From positions 1 to 6,532 of the forward strand of contig JAIROQ010000177.1 in the NCBI GenBank assembly GCA_031257455.1: DNA of 6,532 bases, in the 5' to 3' direction. Position 1 is the first letter of the stretch; every line of letters starts with the position of its first letter. This stretch comes from Prevotellaceae bacterium (lineage in GTDB: Bacteria; Bacteroidota; Bacteroidia; Bacteroidales; UBA932). Shown here piece by piece: positions 1 through 6,532 of this stretch. The notes beneath the pieces are model-generated. The model saw nothing but the letters and a program-made list of their open reading frames with translations, ran no database searches and was not told the origin of the DNA. A program made the translations under genes and the position numbers.

Positions 1-10
1 CTGTATGAGT

Positions 11-51
11 AAAAAATAAAATTCACGTTTGCTCTGTGAGTTTATTTTATT
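11..51 (-). terminator. AT-rich hairpin with U-tract downstream of the left outward promoter (possible terminator or leader stem)
   Basis: Read on the minus strand, an 8-base arm (51-44) pairs perfectly with 22-15. Inside it TCAC (39-36) pairs with GTGA (26-23), leaving a 9-base loop and a 4-base bulge at 43-40. The 3' arm runs into four more T residues (14-11). It lies about 70-105 nt downstream of the predicted start of the left outward transcript. It could be a weak intrinsic terminator, which would make the transcript a ~110-nt RNA, or simply a leader stem. The outer stem is entirely A/T, so stability is doubtful. Confidence 0.3.
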
Positions 52-91
52 CTACCCATAATGAAAACTGTCGAATTTTTTCATGCAGAAT

Positions 92-176
92 AATTCAATA
101 CGTCAAAGAAGCATATTAATGGCGCAAATATAAAACAATATTTTTTAATTGCAAATAGTTTTTGCGATTTTTTTTT
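92..176 (-). repeat. Left copy of ~85-bp promoter/boxA element, inverted relative to the right copy
   Basis: The reverse complement of this stretch aligns without gaps to 6413-6497, with 74 of 85 positions identical, including an unbroken 27-base identical block (121-147 against 6442-6468). Conservation is strongest over the -7 promoter element and around boxA and weakens at both edges. Similarity ends just after a shared TTGAATT, so the transcribed sequences beyond are different. Confidence 0.9.
102..155 (-). promoter_or_regulatory. Outward (leftward) Bacteroidota promoter followed by boxA-like motif
   Basis: On the minus strand TTTG (155-152) is followed after exactly 19 bases by TATATTTG (132-125), matching the -33/-7 consensus TTTG-N19-TAnnTTTG of the Bacteroidota primary sigma factor. 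An A-run (176-169) upstream resembles an UP element. Transcription should start near 118-122. CTTCTTTGAC (111-102) follows within the first ~20 nt and resembles boxA, the NusB/S10 antitermination site of rRNA leaders. The transcript leaves the window to the left, and no start of 16S rRNA is visible before base 1. Alternatives are a leader for another antiterminated RNA or a short RNA ending at the hairpin at 11-51. Confidence 0.7.
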
Positions 177-180
177 GTTT

Positions 181-217
181 GTACAAATTACACGGATTGG
201 TACGAATTACGCGGATT
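181..217. repeat. Two imperfect 18-bp direct repeats
   Basis: Copies at 181-198 and 200-217 share 16 of 18 bases (GTACAAATTACACGGATT against GTACGAATTACGCGGATT), separated by one G. This belongs to the gene-free stretch 177-367, which holds several unrelated microrepeat arrays and no credible ORF. Confidence 0.75.
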
Positions 218-238
218 TCAGAAAATCATCCCTCATTT

Positions 239-270
239 AGTCATAAGTCGTAAGTCATAAGTTGTAAGTT
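239..270. repeat. Tandem 7/14-bp microrepeat (AGTCATA/AGTCGTA type)
   Basis: A 14-bp unit at 239-252 recurs at 253-266 with one difference, and a partial unit (AGTT) follows. At finer scale it is four 7-mers (AGTCATA, AGTCGTA, AGTCATA, AGTTGTA). Such slippage-type arrays are non-coding here, and no function can be assigned. Confidence 0.8.
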
Positions 271-294
271 GCGACAAGCGCAGTGGCGCAAGCC

Positions 295-314
295 AAATCC
301 GTAAATCCGTAAAT
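295..314. repeat. Tandem 8-bp microrepeat (AAATCCGT)
   Basis: AAATCCGT occurs twice in a row (295-302 and 303-310), followed by a partial third unit AAAT. Similar GC-rich words flank it: TGGCGCAAGCCAAAT at 284-298 and TGGCGCCAGCCCAAT at 320-334. The array is therefore embedded in a wider imperfect duplication. Confidence 0.7.
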
Positions 315-332
315 TCTTTTGGCGCCAGCCCA

Positions 333-374
333 ATTAGTCACATTAGCACATTAGTCATATTAGTACATTAGCAC
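333..374. repeat. ATTAG(T)CAC tandem microrepeat overlapping the uvrA stop codon
   Basis: Five 8-9-bp units in succession: ATTAGTCAC (333-341), ATTAGCAC (342-349), ATTAGTCAT (350-358), ATTAGTAC (359-366) and ATTAGCAC (367-374). The last unit supplies the stop codon and final Cys codon of uvrA (minus-strand TGC TAA), so the array extends into the coding end. Confidence 0.8.
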
Positions 375-3217
375 TCCTTTTGGCTGAAAATTTTTTTCAG
401 GAATTGTCCGGTGTAGCTTTCGTTGCATTGTGCGATTTCTTCGGGTGTTCCGGAGGCGACGATGTGTCCGCCGTCATTTCCGCCGCGCAGACCGAGGTCA
501 ATAATGTAGTCGGCGGTTTTGATGACGTCCAAATGGTGTTCGATAACTAATATCGTGTTACCGCTATCCACCAACCGGTTTAATACGTCAAGCAAAATAC
601 GCACGTCTTCTAAATGCAAGCCGGTCGTAGGCTCGTCAAGGATATAGAAGGTGTTTCCCGTATCCTGTTTGGCCAGTTCGGTAGCGAGTTTTACGCGCTG
701 GCTCTCTCCGCCGCTCAGGGTGGTGGCGGGTTGCCCGAGCTTCACGTATCCCAGCCCGACCTGCTGCAATGCTTGCAGTTTATGCTTCATGGAGGGAATG
801 TGCGCAAAAAAATCATTGGCGGCGTTGATAGTCATGTTGAGCACCTCGCTGATGTTTTTTCCTTTGTAGCATACTTCCAGCGTTTCCTTGTTGTACCGTT
901 TTCCGTTGCAGGTTTTGCAGGTAACATATACGTCCGGCATGAAATTCATTTCAATCGTTTGCATGCCCGCTCCCCGGCACTCTTCGCAGCGGCCGCCCTT
1001 TATGTTAAATGAAAACCGCCCGGACTTATAACCGCGTATTTTGGCGTCCGGCGTTTCTTCAAACAGTTTGCGGATATCGGTAAACAGGTTGGTATAGGTA
1101 GCCGGATTGCTGCGCGGCAAGCGTCCTATCGGCGACTGGTCGACTTCAATCACTTTGTCGATATGTTGAATGCCTTCCACTGCTTCATACGGCAACGGGT
1201 CGGCGAGTGAACGGTACAGTTTCTTGCTCAGTATGGGATGTAGCGTGTCATTGACAAGGGATGATTTTCCGCTGCCGCTCATGCCGGTTACACAGATAAA
1301 AACGCCCAGCGGGAAATCAACGGTAATATTTTTTAAGTTATTTCCCGATGCGCCGGACAGCGTTATTTTATTTCCGTTGCCCTTTCGCCGCCGTGCCGGT
1401 ATGGCGATTTGCTTCTTCCCGGAGAGGTATTGCAACGTGAGGGATTCGTTGTTCACAGCTGTCTCACCGGTTGGCGGAGGGGCTGCATAGATGACCTGTC
1501 CGCCGCGTTCCCCTGCCCCCGGCCCGAGGTCAACCAGAAAATCGGATTGCCGAATCATCTCTTCATCGTGTTCCACTACGATGACGGAATTGCCTTCGTC
1601 CCGCAGTCTTTTCAGGGCTGCAATCAGTTTTTGGTTGTCGTGTTGGTGCAGTCCGATGCTTGGCTCATCTAAAATGTACAGCACGTTCACCAGCTTCGAG
1701 CCGATTTGGGTTGCCAGCCGAATGCGTTGGCTTTCGCCGCCGCTAAGGCTGCGCGAACTGCGGTTGAGCGACAAATATCCCAGTCCGACATCTTTCATAA
1801 ATGTCAAACGGTCGCGTATTTCTTTTACTATATCTTTGGCAATCGCTTGCTGGCGGTTGCTTAATGTGGGCGTGATTTCTTCAAACCAGTCGGCCAGCGC
1901 TACAATATCCATGTTGGCGAGTTCCGCAATGTTTTTTCCGGCAATCTTAAAAAACAGGGCTTCTTCTTTCAGGCGCGTGCCGTGACATTTGGGGCAGGGC
2001 TGGTATTTAATAAACCGGTGGGCAGAACTGACGCCGGGATTATCGTTCTCGTCATCGCCTCTTTTTTCCATGAGGTTTATTATGCCGGAAAAACCCGTCA
2101 GGTAGTTCCACTCGGTTTTTCCCCGGGCGTTCATTGCTTCTCGCGCACTGATACGGAAGAGTTCATCCGAGCCATACAGAATAATATTCATAACCGATTC
2201 CGGAATATCGGAAATAGGCGTATCCAGCGTAAATCTGTATTTTCGTGCAATGGATTCCAGTATTTCGAAAAGTTGGTTGTTGCGTTGTTTGCCTATTATT
2301 TCTATGCCGCCTTTTTTAATGCTCATCGCCGGGTCGGGAATAATTTTTTTTATATCTATTTCGGCAATTGTTCCCAGTCCGTTGCAGTGCGGGCAAGCGC
2401 CTTGCGGCGAATTGAACGAAAACGAATGCGGCGCCGGCTCGGCATACGAAATACCGGTTGTCGGACACATGAACGAACGGCTGTAGTAACGCAATTGACC
2501 TGTTTGGATGTCAAGGATAGCGAGTTCTCCGGCGCCCTGCCGCATGGCCGTATTGATAGAATTATCCAACCGTTTTTCATTGCCTTTGTCCGGAGTAAGT
2601 TTGTCGATTACTACTTCGATAAAGTGTATTTTGTAGCGGTCTAATTTATGCTGCGGGCGTATTTCCGTAACCACCCCGTCAATGCGGGCAAAGAGAAAAC
2701 CGCGTCTGAGCATCTGTTCAAACAGTTCTTTGTAGTGTCCCTTGCGCCCTTTTACCAAAGGCGCAAGTATCATACATTTTTGCCCCTCGAACTGTTGGAT
2801 GATTAACTGCGCAATTTGTTTATCCGTGTACTGCACCATTTCTTCACCCGTATTCTTCGAGTAGGCAATGGATGCACGCGCATACAACAAACGCAGGAAG
2901 TCGTATATTTCGGTAATAGTGCCGACCGTAGAGCGCGGATTTTTATTGGTTGTTTTCTGTTCGATAGCAATCACCGGGCTTAGTCCGTTGATGCGGTCAA
3001 CTTTCGGGCGTTCCATGTTACTCAAGAATTGCCGGGCGTAGAAAGGGAGCGTTCCCAGATACCGCCGCTGTCCTTCGGCATAAATGGTATTAAATGCTAA
3101 TGATGATTTCCCGCTGCCGCTTAATCCGGTAATCACTGTAAGTTTATTGCGCGGAATACTTACGTCTATATTCTTTAAATTATGTTCGCGTGCGCCATGC
3201 ACGGTTATTGTTGCCAT
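368..3217 (-). CDS. uvrA: UvrA, excinuclease ABC subunit A (nucleotide excision repair damage sensor)
   Basis: UvrA is the cytoplasmic tandem-ABC ATPase that, with UvrB, finds bulky DNA lesions and loads UvrB for incision by UvrC. The 949 residues are full length (E. coli about 940) and carry both ATPase modules: Walker A GLSGSGKSS (31-39) and GMSGSGKSS (645-653), LSGGESQ signatures (491-497, 834-840), and Walker B ILDEP (515-519, 859-863). The UvrB-interacting region (about 119-245) is present, arguing for UvrA proper rather than a short UvrA2 paralogue. The second zinc module is intact (C744, C747, C767, C770). The first is C251-X2-T254 then C275-X2-C278, so one of the usual four cysteines is missing. 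A CPKC pair lies at 408-411. The start is well placed, since MATITVHGAREHNLKNI is the family's typical N-terminus. No Shine-Dalgarno or promoter consensus lies in the 67 bases upstream, so co-transcription with the phospholipase gene is likely (inference). Confidence 0.97.
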   Translation of the reverse strand: MATITVHGAREHNLKNIDVSIPRNKLTVITGLSGSGKSSLAFNTIYAEGQRRYLGTLPFYARQFLSNMERPKVDRINGLSPVIAIEQKTTNKNPRSTVGTITEIYDFLRLLYARASIAYSKNTGEEMVQYTDKQIAQLIIQQFEGQKCMILAPLVKGRKGHYKELFEQMLRRGFLFARIDGVVTEIRPQHKLDRYKIHFIEVVIDKLTPDKGNEKRLDNSINTAMRQGAGELAILDIQTGQLRYYSRSFMCPTTGISYAEPAPHSFSFNSPQGACPHCNGLGTIAEIDIKKIIPDPAMSIKKGGIEIIGKQRNNQLFEILESIARKYRFTLDTPISDIPESVMNIILYGSDELFRISAREAMNARGKTEWNYLTGFSGIINLMEKRGDDENDNPGVSSAHRFIKYQPCPKCHGTRLKEEALFFKIAGKNIAELANMDIVALADWFEEITPTLSNRQQAIAKDIVKEIRDRLTFMKDVGLGYLSLNRSSRSLSGGESQRIRLATQIGSKLVNVLYILDEPSIGLHQHDNQKLIAALKRLRDEGNSVIVVEHDEEMIRQSDFLVDLGPGAGERGGQVIYAAPPPTGETAVNNESLTLQYLSGKKQIAIPARRRKGNGNKITLSGASGNNLKNITVDFPLGVFICVTGMSGSGKSSLVNDTLHPILSKKLYRSLADPLPYEAVEGIQHIDKVIEVDQSPIGRLPRSNPATYTNLFTDIRKLFEETPDAKIRGYKSGRFSFNIKGGRCEECRGAGMQTIEMNFMPDVYVTCKTCNGKRYNKETLEVCYKGKNISEVLNMTINAANDFFAHIPSMKHKLQALQQVGLGYVKLGQPATTLSGGESQRVKLATELAKQDTGNTFYILDEPTTGLHLEDVRILLDVLNRLVDSGNTILVIEHHLDVIKTADYIIDLGLRGGNDGGHIVASGTPEEIAQCNESYTGQFLKKIFSQKEC

Positions 3218-3219
3218 TT

Positions 3220-3247
3220 AATTTCTGATTTCTAATTTCTGATTTCT
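3220..3247. repeat. Two perfect 14-bp direct repeats immediately upstream of uvrA
   Basis: AATTTCTGATTTCT occurs at 3220-3233 and again at 3234-3247 with no mismatch; each copy is itself two similar 7-mers. The array ends two bases before the uvrA ATG, so it occupies the ribosome-binding region of that mRNA as purine-rich AGAAATCAGAAATT units. Changes in copy number would alter the spacing of the leader. Whether this affects translation is unknown. Confidence 0.85.
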
Positions 3248-3284
3248 CTTGATACGCAAGATTGCATCTCTCTTTACCCTTTAC

Positions 3285-5618
3285 TCAATAATTCAGTCCT
3301 TTTTTGCTGAACAGCAAATAGCCGATGCCTAACTGGAAATACCATTTGGAGGGATTTTTTTCATACCAGCTCGCCGTGTACCAGTTGGTAGAAAGGCTTA
3401 CCGGGCCTACGGGCGTTTGCCACACCAACGCGCCCATGCAGGTAAACGAACGTCTCGAGAAAGGCGAAGTATATTGCACATTTCCTGCGTCCGCTCCCGC
3501 GTTTTCTTCTACCGGGTCAATTTTCTCATACGGTTGAAACAGGTATCCGCCTATATGCAGCGCGACTTTGTTGGTAAATCGTATGATAGGCATCAGTCCA
3601 AGTCCGGCGTAAATATCCGCCCGGTAGTCTTCCAGCACCAGAGACGTGCTGTGCGGGGTCGGCTGGAAGGCCGGCATGGAAATCAGCGTAGAAAAATCAT
3701 CGCCGAAAGTCGTCCGGTTGGTAAATAATACATCGGCGAGAATGCCCAACGAGAAATGGTTTCCGACAGGATAATACGATTCGTAATAAAACCGCGCGGC
3801 AAACCACTGGTGATATTTTTCAAATGTGCCGTTCATGCCCGATAAATTTCCCGGAGTGTGTACTTCCTTCCCATAGACATAGCCCACGCTGAACTGTTGC
3901 CGGTGGCCGGTGGTAGGATACTGCTTATAGTTTAATGTATTTCTTTCGAGGCTTATTTTCGGGAACAGGTAGGAGAAACGGAAATGGTCGGCGGTATCCG
4001 CCAGCGTGTAATTATTGTGCTGGAAATAGTATTCATTTAATGCGCCGGCCGTGAAATTTGTTTTAAAAATAAAGTTCCTGCCTAAAAACAGTGGCGACCC
4101 CACTGCGACATGCAGGTATATTTCTTCATCCTGCAAGTAGGGCGGGCGCGTGTCGAAGTTAAACAAATCCTGTGTCCCCGTATAATAATCATAGCGGTTG
4201 AATACGCCGTTTACTTCGTAAAACATCACCGGATGAATGGTCAGGAAATGTCTCCACGACACATTCATTCCATTATACAAACGCCCGAAAGTCGCTCCCA
4301 CCCGCGCTTGGGCAATAGTCGAGCCGAACAGGTTATAGCCAAATCCAATGGCCACTTCATTGATAGACGAAGTCGAAAAATAGCCGCCTAGCGAGGCCTT
4401 GAACCGTGCATTGCGCGAGGCGTGAATGGATAAATTAAACAGGCTGTCGTGCCGGTCATAGGTGGCAGTGGGATAAAACGAGTTAATCAAACCGGTGGAG
4501 ATGATATGGAAATATTTTTTTTTAAACTGGTCGCTATTGCCGGCTGTTTGTTTGCCGGAACGCATGGCGCGGTGAACAAAATCCGCCTGGTTGCCGGTTA
4601 ATGAACCGGTAACATTAACGTCTCCATAAACAATCTTCGGATATTGTTTCCTGAAATGCCGGCGTTTTGCTTTCAAGGTATCCGCGCTAACCTGCCGGGC
4701 AATCCTGCTTTTGATTTCAGGCATCAGTTCCAGTGTTTTTTTGTAGCCTGTTTCCACGATGCTGTGTATTTTTTGAAATTCCAATATGCCCACATCACTG
4801 AAATGGGTGGCGATTACGATGCCTTTTTCTTTCGGCAAATCGAAATTGGTTTCCAGCGTCAGCATGGCTTCAATTTGCTGGAGAATGTCGTCCTCATTGG
4901 GCAGGGGCGAATTGTCAACGCATTTCGAGCCGAGTATAATGTCCGGCGAAAAATCTTTTTCCATCACGTCCCATGGGAAATTATTGTAAAAGCCGCCGTC
5001 AAAAAACAAAGTGCTGTCTATAATTATCGGTTTAAAGTAAAACGGATAAGTCATCGAAGCGCGGATAGCGGAACTTAAATCCCCCTGATAGAATTTGTAG
5101 GGTTTCTTATTCACCACATCGGACGCCATACAGCGGAAAGGTATCATCAGGCTGTCGAAATTGTTTTTCGCTATTGCCGCCGCTGGGGAAAACAGGGAGA
5201 GAAACGCCCAGTCCATTTGGTACGTGGATACATAGTTGGTCGGTAATTGTGTTTTCAGTTTCCGGTCTTTGAAATCAAAAGATATGGAAAGCATATCCGG
5301 CGATGGTTCGGGGCGGTAAACATAAGCCGTGTATTTTTCTTCCGTCAATCCTTTGTACATAATAAAAAAATCTTTTGAAGACATCAGGGCAATCATTTCG
5401 TCCGGCGTATAGCCAATAGCATACAGCCCCCCGATGATAGCGCCCATAGACGTGCCGGCGATATAGTCCACAGGAATATTATTTTCTTCCAGCGCCTTCA
5501 AAACGCCGATATGCGCCAATCCCTTTGCGCCGCCGCCGCTCAAAACCAACCCGACCTCCTGCGCCTGCATTGCCAAAGCGCCCGCTAAAAAAAGGAAACA
5601 GAGAAAATGTTTTTGCAT
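3285..5618 (-). CDS. Patatin-like phospholipase with POTRA and C-terminal outer-membrane beta-barrel (type Vd-like)
   Basis: This is a predicted secreted serine acyl-hydrolase tethered to its own outer-membrane barrel. Residues 1-19 form a Sec signal peptide (Lys, hydrophobic core, AMQA before QE). The patatin domain (about 21-310) has the oxyanion loop GGGAKG (28-33), nucleophile elbow GTSMG with Ser57, and the DGG motif with Asp207, so the Ser-Asp dyad is intact. Around 328-385 ([12 protein letters not shown]) is a POTRA-like segment. The rest, to 777, alternates aromatic and hydrophobic residues with Gly-rich turns typical of a BamA/TamA-superfamily barrel. The last strand (about 759-770) ends in Phe, followed by six extra residues. 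Length and order match the PlpD (Pseudomonas) and FplA (Fusobacterium) class. Substrate is unknown; phospholipase A activity is inferred from the family. Whether the patatin domain faces outside or the periplasm in Bacteroidota is not shown by sequence. It lies 67 bases upstream of uvrA on the same strand. No clear promoter consensus or Shine-Dalgarno was found upstream of its ATG. Confidence 0.92.
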   Translation of the reverse strand: MQKHFLCFLFLAGALAMQAQEVGLVLSGGGAKGLAHIGVLKALEENNIPVDYIAGTSMGAIIGGLYAIGYTPDEMIALMSSKDFFIMYKGLTEEKYTAYVYRPEPSPDMLSISFDFKDRKLKTQLPTNYVSTYQMDWAFLSLFSPAAAIAKNNFDSLMIPFRCMASDVVNKKPYKFYQGDLSSAIRASMTYPFYFKPIIIDSTLFFDGGFYNNFPWDVMEKDFSPDIILGSKCVDNSPLPNEDDILQQIEAMLTLETNFDLPKEKGIVIATHFSDVGILEFQKIHSIVETGYKKTLELMPEIKSRIARQVSADTLKAKRRHFRKQYPKIVYGDVNVTGSLTGNQADFVHRAMRSGKQTAGNSDQFKKKYFHIISTGLINSFYPTATYDRHDSLFNLSIHASRNARFKASLGGYFSTSSINEVAIGFGYNLFGSTIAQARVGATFGRLYNGMNVSWRHFLTIHPVMFYEVNGVFNRYDYYTGTQDLFNFDTRPPYLQDEEIYLHVAVGSPLFLGRNFIFKTNFTAGALNEYYFQHNNYTLADTADHFRFSYLFPKISLERNTLNYKQYPTTGHRQQFSVGYVYGKEVHTPGNLSGMNGTFEKYHQWFAARFYYESYYPVGNHFSLGILADVLFTNRTTFGDDFSTLISMPAFQPTPHSTSLVLEDYRADIYAGLGLMPIIRFTNKVALHIGGYLFQPYEKIDPVEENAGADAGNVQYTSPFSRRSFTCMGALVWQTPVGPVSLSTNWYTASWYEKNPSKWYFQLGIGYLLFSKKGLNY

Positions 5619-5661
5619 GTGTACAAGGTTGTGAAAAATGATGCGTGTATTTATTTTTTAT

Positions 5662-5669
5662 TATATTTG
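5662..5669 (+). promoter_or_regulatory. Predicted -7 promoter element for the isomerase gene
   Basis: TATATTTG fits the Bacteroidota -7 consensus TAnnTTTG exactly and is the same octamer as in the two terminal elements. No TTTG stands 19-21 bases upstream (5637-5640 is AATG), so the -33 part is weak or absent. Transcription would begin near 5672-5676, about 10-14 nt before the ATG at 5686. This argues against the in-frame ATG at 5638, which lies upstream of the promoter element. Confidence 0.6.
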
Positions 5670-5685
5670 CAACGCTATTTACAAT

Positions 5686-6375
5686 ATGAAAAATATGAAA
5701 ACAAAGTTACTAATTTTATCTTTAATGACAGCATTTTTTATGGCTTGCAACGCACAACCGCCCCAATCCTCTTTTGATACAACTAAATTGGATGCATCGC
5801 CCGAATTGATTATCGAAACTTCGGCAGGTAATATTACGGTGAAACTGTATAAAGAAACGCCTTTGCATCGTGATAATTTTTTGAAACTGGCGTCCACCGG
5901 CTATTTCGATGGGGTGATTTTCCATCGCGTCATTGAAAAATTTATGATTCAAACCGGCGACCCCGATTCCAAAAACCCGCAAGCGGGAAAGATGTATGGT
6001 ATGGGCGGTCCCGGTTATACCATTCCGGCGGAAATCGTTCCCGGCTTTTACCACAAGCGGGGCGCATTGGCGGCAGCGCGTAATGATAATCCTGAAAAGG
6101 CTTCTTCCGGTTCGCAATTTTACATTGTGCAAGGGGAAATTTGTCCGCTTGAATTATTGGAGCAGCTGACCGCAGAGCAGGGTATTGCATTTACGCCGGA
6201 ACAGAAGGAAACCTATGCAAAAACAGGCGGTGCGCCTTGGCTGGACAGCGGCTATACCGTATTCGGCGAAGTAACCGATGGATTGGATACAGTCGATAAA
6301 ATTGCCGCCGTCCAAAAAGACCCGCACGACCGGCCGCTGCAGGATATTCTTATTATAAAAATCACGCCGAAGTAG
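5686..6375 (+). CDS. Cyclophilin-type peptidyl-prolyl cis-trans isomerase, predicted lipoprotein
   Basis: Catalyses cis-trans isomerisation of X-Pro bonds, probably aiding folding of envelope proteins. With the start at 5686 the protein has 229 residues. A lipoprotein signal peptide ends in FFMAC, with Cys21 as the lipidation site. The residues after it (NAQPPQSS) lack the acidic surface-export signature known for Bacteroidota, so a periplasm-facing location is favoured (inference). The cyclophilin domain spans about 41-229. Active-site equivalents are visible: FHR with Arg81, Phe86, Gln89 (FMIQTGDP), Phe145 (GSQFYI) and Trp185. The histidine of human cyclophilin A is replaced by Tyr190 in GYTVFGEV. 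About 34 residues (150-183) are inserted between QFYIVQG and PWLD. An in-frame ATG at 5638 would add 16 residues but lies upstream of the likely promoter and would bury the signal peptide. ATG 5695 is an equally plausible slightly shorter start. The gene is divergent from the phospholipase gene and stands alone. No convincing terminator was seen in 6376-6412. Confidence 0.93.
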   Translation: MKNMKTKLLILSLMTAFFMACNAQPPQSSFDTTKLDASPELIIETSAGNITVKLYKETPLHRDNFLKLASTGYFDGVIFHRVIEKFMIQTGDPDSKNPQAGKMYGMGGPGYTIPAEIVPGFYHKRGALAAARNDNPEKASSGSQFYIVQGEICPLELLEQLTAEQGIAFTPEQKETYAKTGGAPWLDSGYTVFGEVTDGLDTVDKIAAVQKDPHDRPLQDILIIKITPK

Positions 6376-6412
6376 TATTCCAAGTCCCGGAGACGCCTGC
6401 AATATCTGCGAA

Positions 6413-6497
6413 AATAAAAAATCGCAAAAAGTATTTGTAGATAAAAAATATTGTTTTATATTTGCGCCGTTAATAACGTTCTTTGACTTTTTGAATT
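6413..6497 (+). repeat. Right copy of ~85-bp promoter/boxA element
   Basis: This is the inverted partner of 92-176 (74 of 85 ungapped matches). Differences cluster in the promoter spacer (6431-6441) and just before boxA (6476-6478), which includes a three-base block TGC against ACG. The copy starts 38 bases after the isomerase stop codon. Confidence 0.9.
6434..6487 (+). promoter_or_regulatory. Outward (rightward) Bacteroidota promoter followed by boxA-like motif
   Basis: TTTG (6434-6437), 19 bases, then TATATTTG (6457-6464) gives the full -33/-7 consensus with ideal spacing. An A-rich tract precedes it (6411-6420). The start site is predicted near 6467-6471. GTTCTTTGAC (6478-6487) matches the boxA-like word found in Bacteroidota rRNA leaders (compare E. 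coli TGCTCTTTAACA). The transcribed product lies beyond base 6532. A 16S rRNA gene is the leading guess, but another antiterminated RNA is possible. Confidence 0.7.
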
Positions 6498-6498
6498 T

Positions 6499-6517
6499 GA
6501 TATATTAAAAATATATC
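6499..6517 (+). other. Perfect leader hairpin just after boxA
   Basis: GATATATT (6499-6506) and AATATATC (6510-6517) are exact reverse complements around an AAA loop, 11 bases after the boxA-like motif. A boxA followed by a stem recalls the boxA/boxB layout of Nus-dependent leaders. The stem is nearly all A/T, has no U-tract behind it, and so does not resemble a terminator. Confidence 0.45.
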
Positions 6518-6532
6518 GCTTTAACTTTTATT

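Noticed and set aside
151..176. Terminator-like stem GCAAA/TTTGC followed by a T-run on the plus strand
   Set aside because: It coincides with the -33 box and A-tract of the minus-strand promoter, and no plus-strand gene precedes it. The right copy does not keep the stem as perfect pairs.
239..374. CRISPR array
   Set aside because: The units are only 7-9 bp and directly tandem, with no unique spacers of 25-40 bp.
1982..2644. 220-codon open frame on the plus strand inside uvrA
   Set aside because: It is antisense to strongly conserved UvrA sequence, has no recognisable domain and no promoter. It is best explained as a shadow of the real gene.
4644..5078. 144-codon plus-strand frame inside the phospholipase gene
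   Set aside because: It is fully antisense to the patatin domain, including its DGG motif region. The composition is what the opposite strand produces by chance.
5638..5685. Upstream in-frame ATG giving a 245-residue isomerase
   Set aside because: It lies upstream of the TATATTTG promoter element at 5662-5669 and would put 16 extra residues ahead of a standard lipoprotein signal peptide.
92..6497. Terminal inverted repeats of a transposon or integron-like element
   Set aside because: There is no transposase, integrase or target-site duplication, the enclosed genes are ordinary housekeeping types, and the repeats are fully explained as promoters with boxA facing outward.

Overview
The window looks like chromosomal DNA of a member of the Bacteroidota, most likely the order Bacteroidales. 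Three things point there: promoters of the TTTG-N19-TAnnTTTG type used by the primary sigma factor of that phylum, start codons preceded by A/T-rich sequence without a clear Shine-Dalgarno motif, and the style of the proteins (a patatin fused to an outer-membrane barrel, and a cyclophilin lipoprotein with a mid-domain insertion). Genus cannot be read from the sequence.

There are three protein genes in two divergent arms. The minus-strand arm holds a patatin-like phospholipase with a C-terminal outer-membrane barrel (3285-5618), followed after 67 bases by uvrA (368-3217), the damage-recognition ATPase of nucleotide excision repair. The plus-strand arm holds one gene, a cyclophilin-type peptidyl-prolyl isomerase lipoprotein (5686-6375). 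The arms diverge from a 67-base region (5619-5685) that carries a recognisable promoter for the isomerase. The three genes form no obvious pathway. Two act in the envelope and one in DNA repair, and the window reads mostly as ordinary core genome.

The most striking feature is outside the genes. Near each end lies a copy of the same ~85-bp element (92-176 and 6413-6497, 74 of 85 positions identical without gaps), in inverted orientation. Each copy contains an A-tract, a full Bacteroidota promoter and a boxA-like GTTCTTTGAC / CTTCTTTGAC motif, and each fires outward. This is the arrangement expected of rRNA operon leaders or other antiterminated transcripts. The two sequences diverge soon after boxA, so they may drive different RNAs. 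No rRNA, tRNA or CRISPR repeat lies inside the window.

The non-coding stretch between the left element and uvrA (177-367) has no gene. It is filled with short tandem microrepeats of 7-18 bp, and the last array runs over the uvrA stop codon. A related array (two perfect 14-bp copies) sits directly before the uvrA start.
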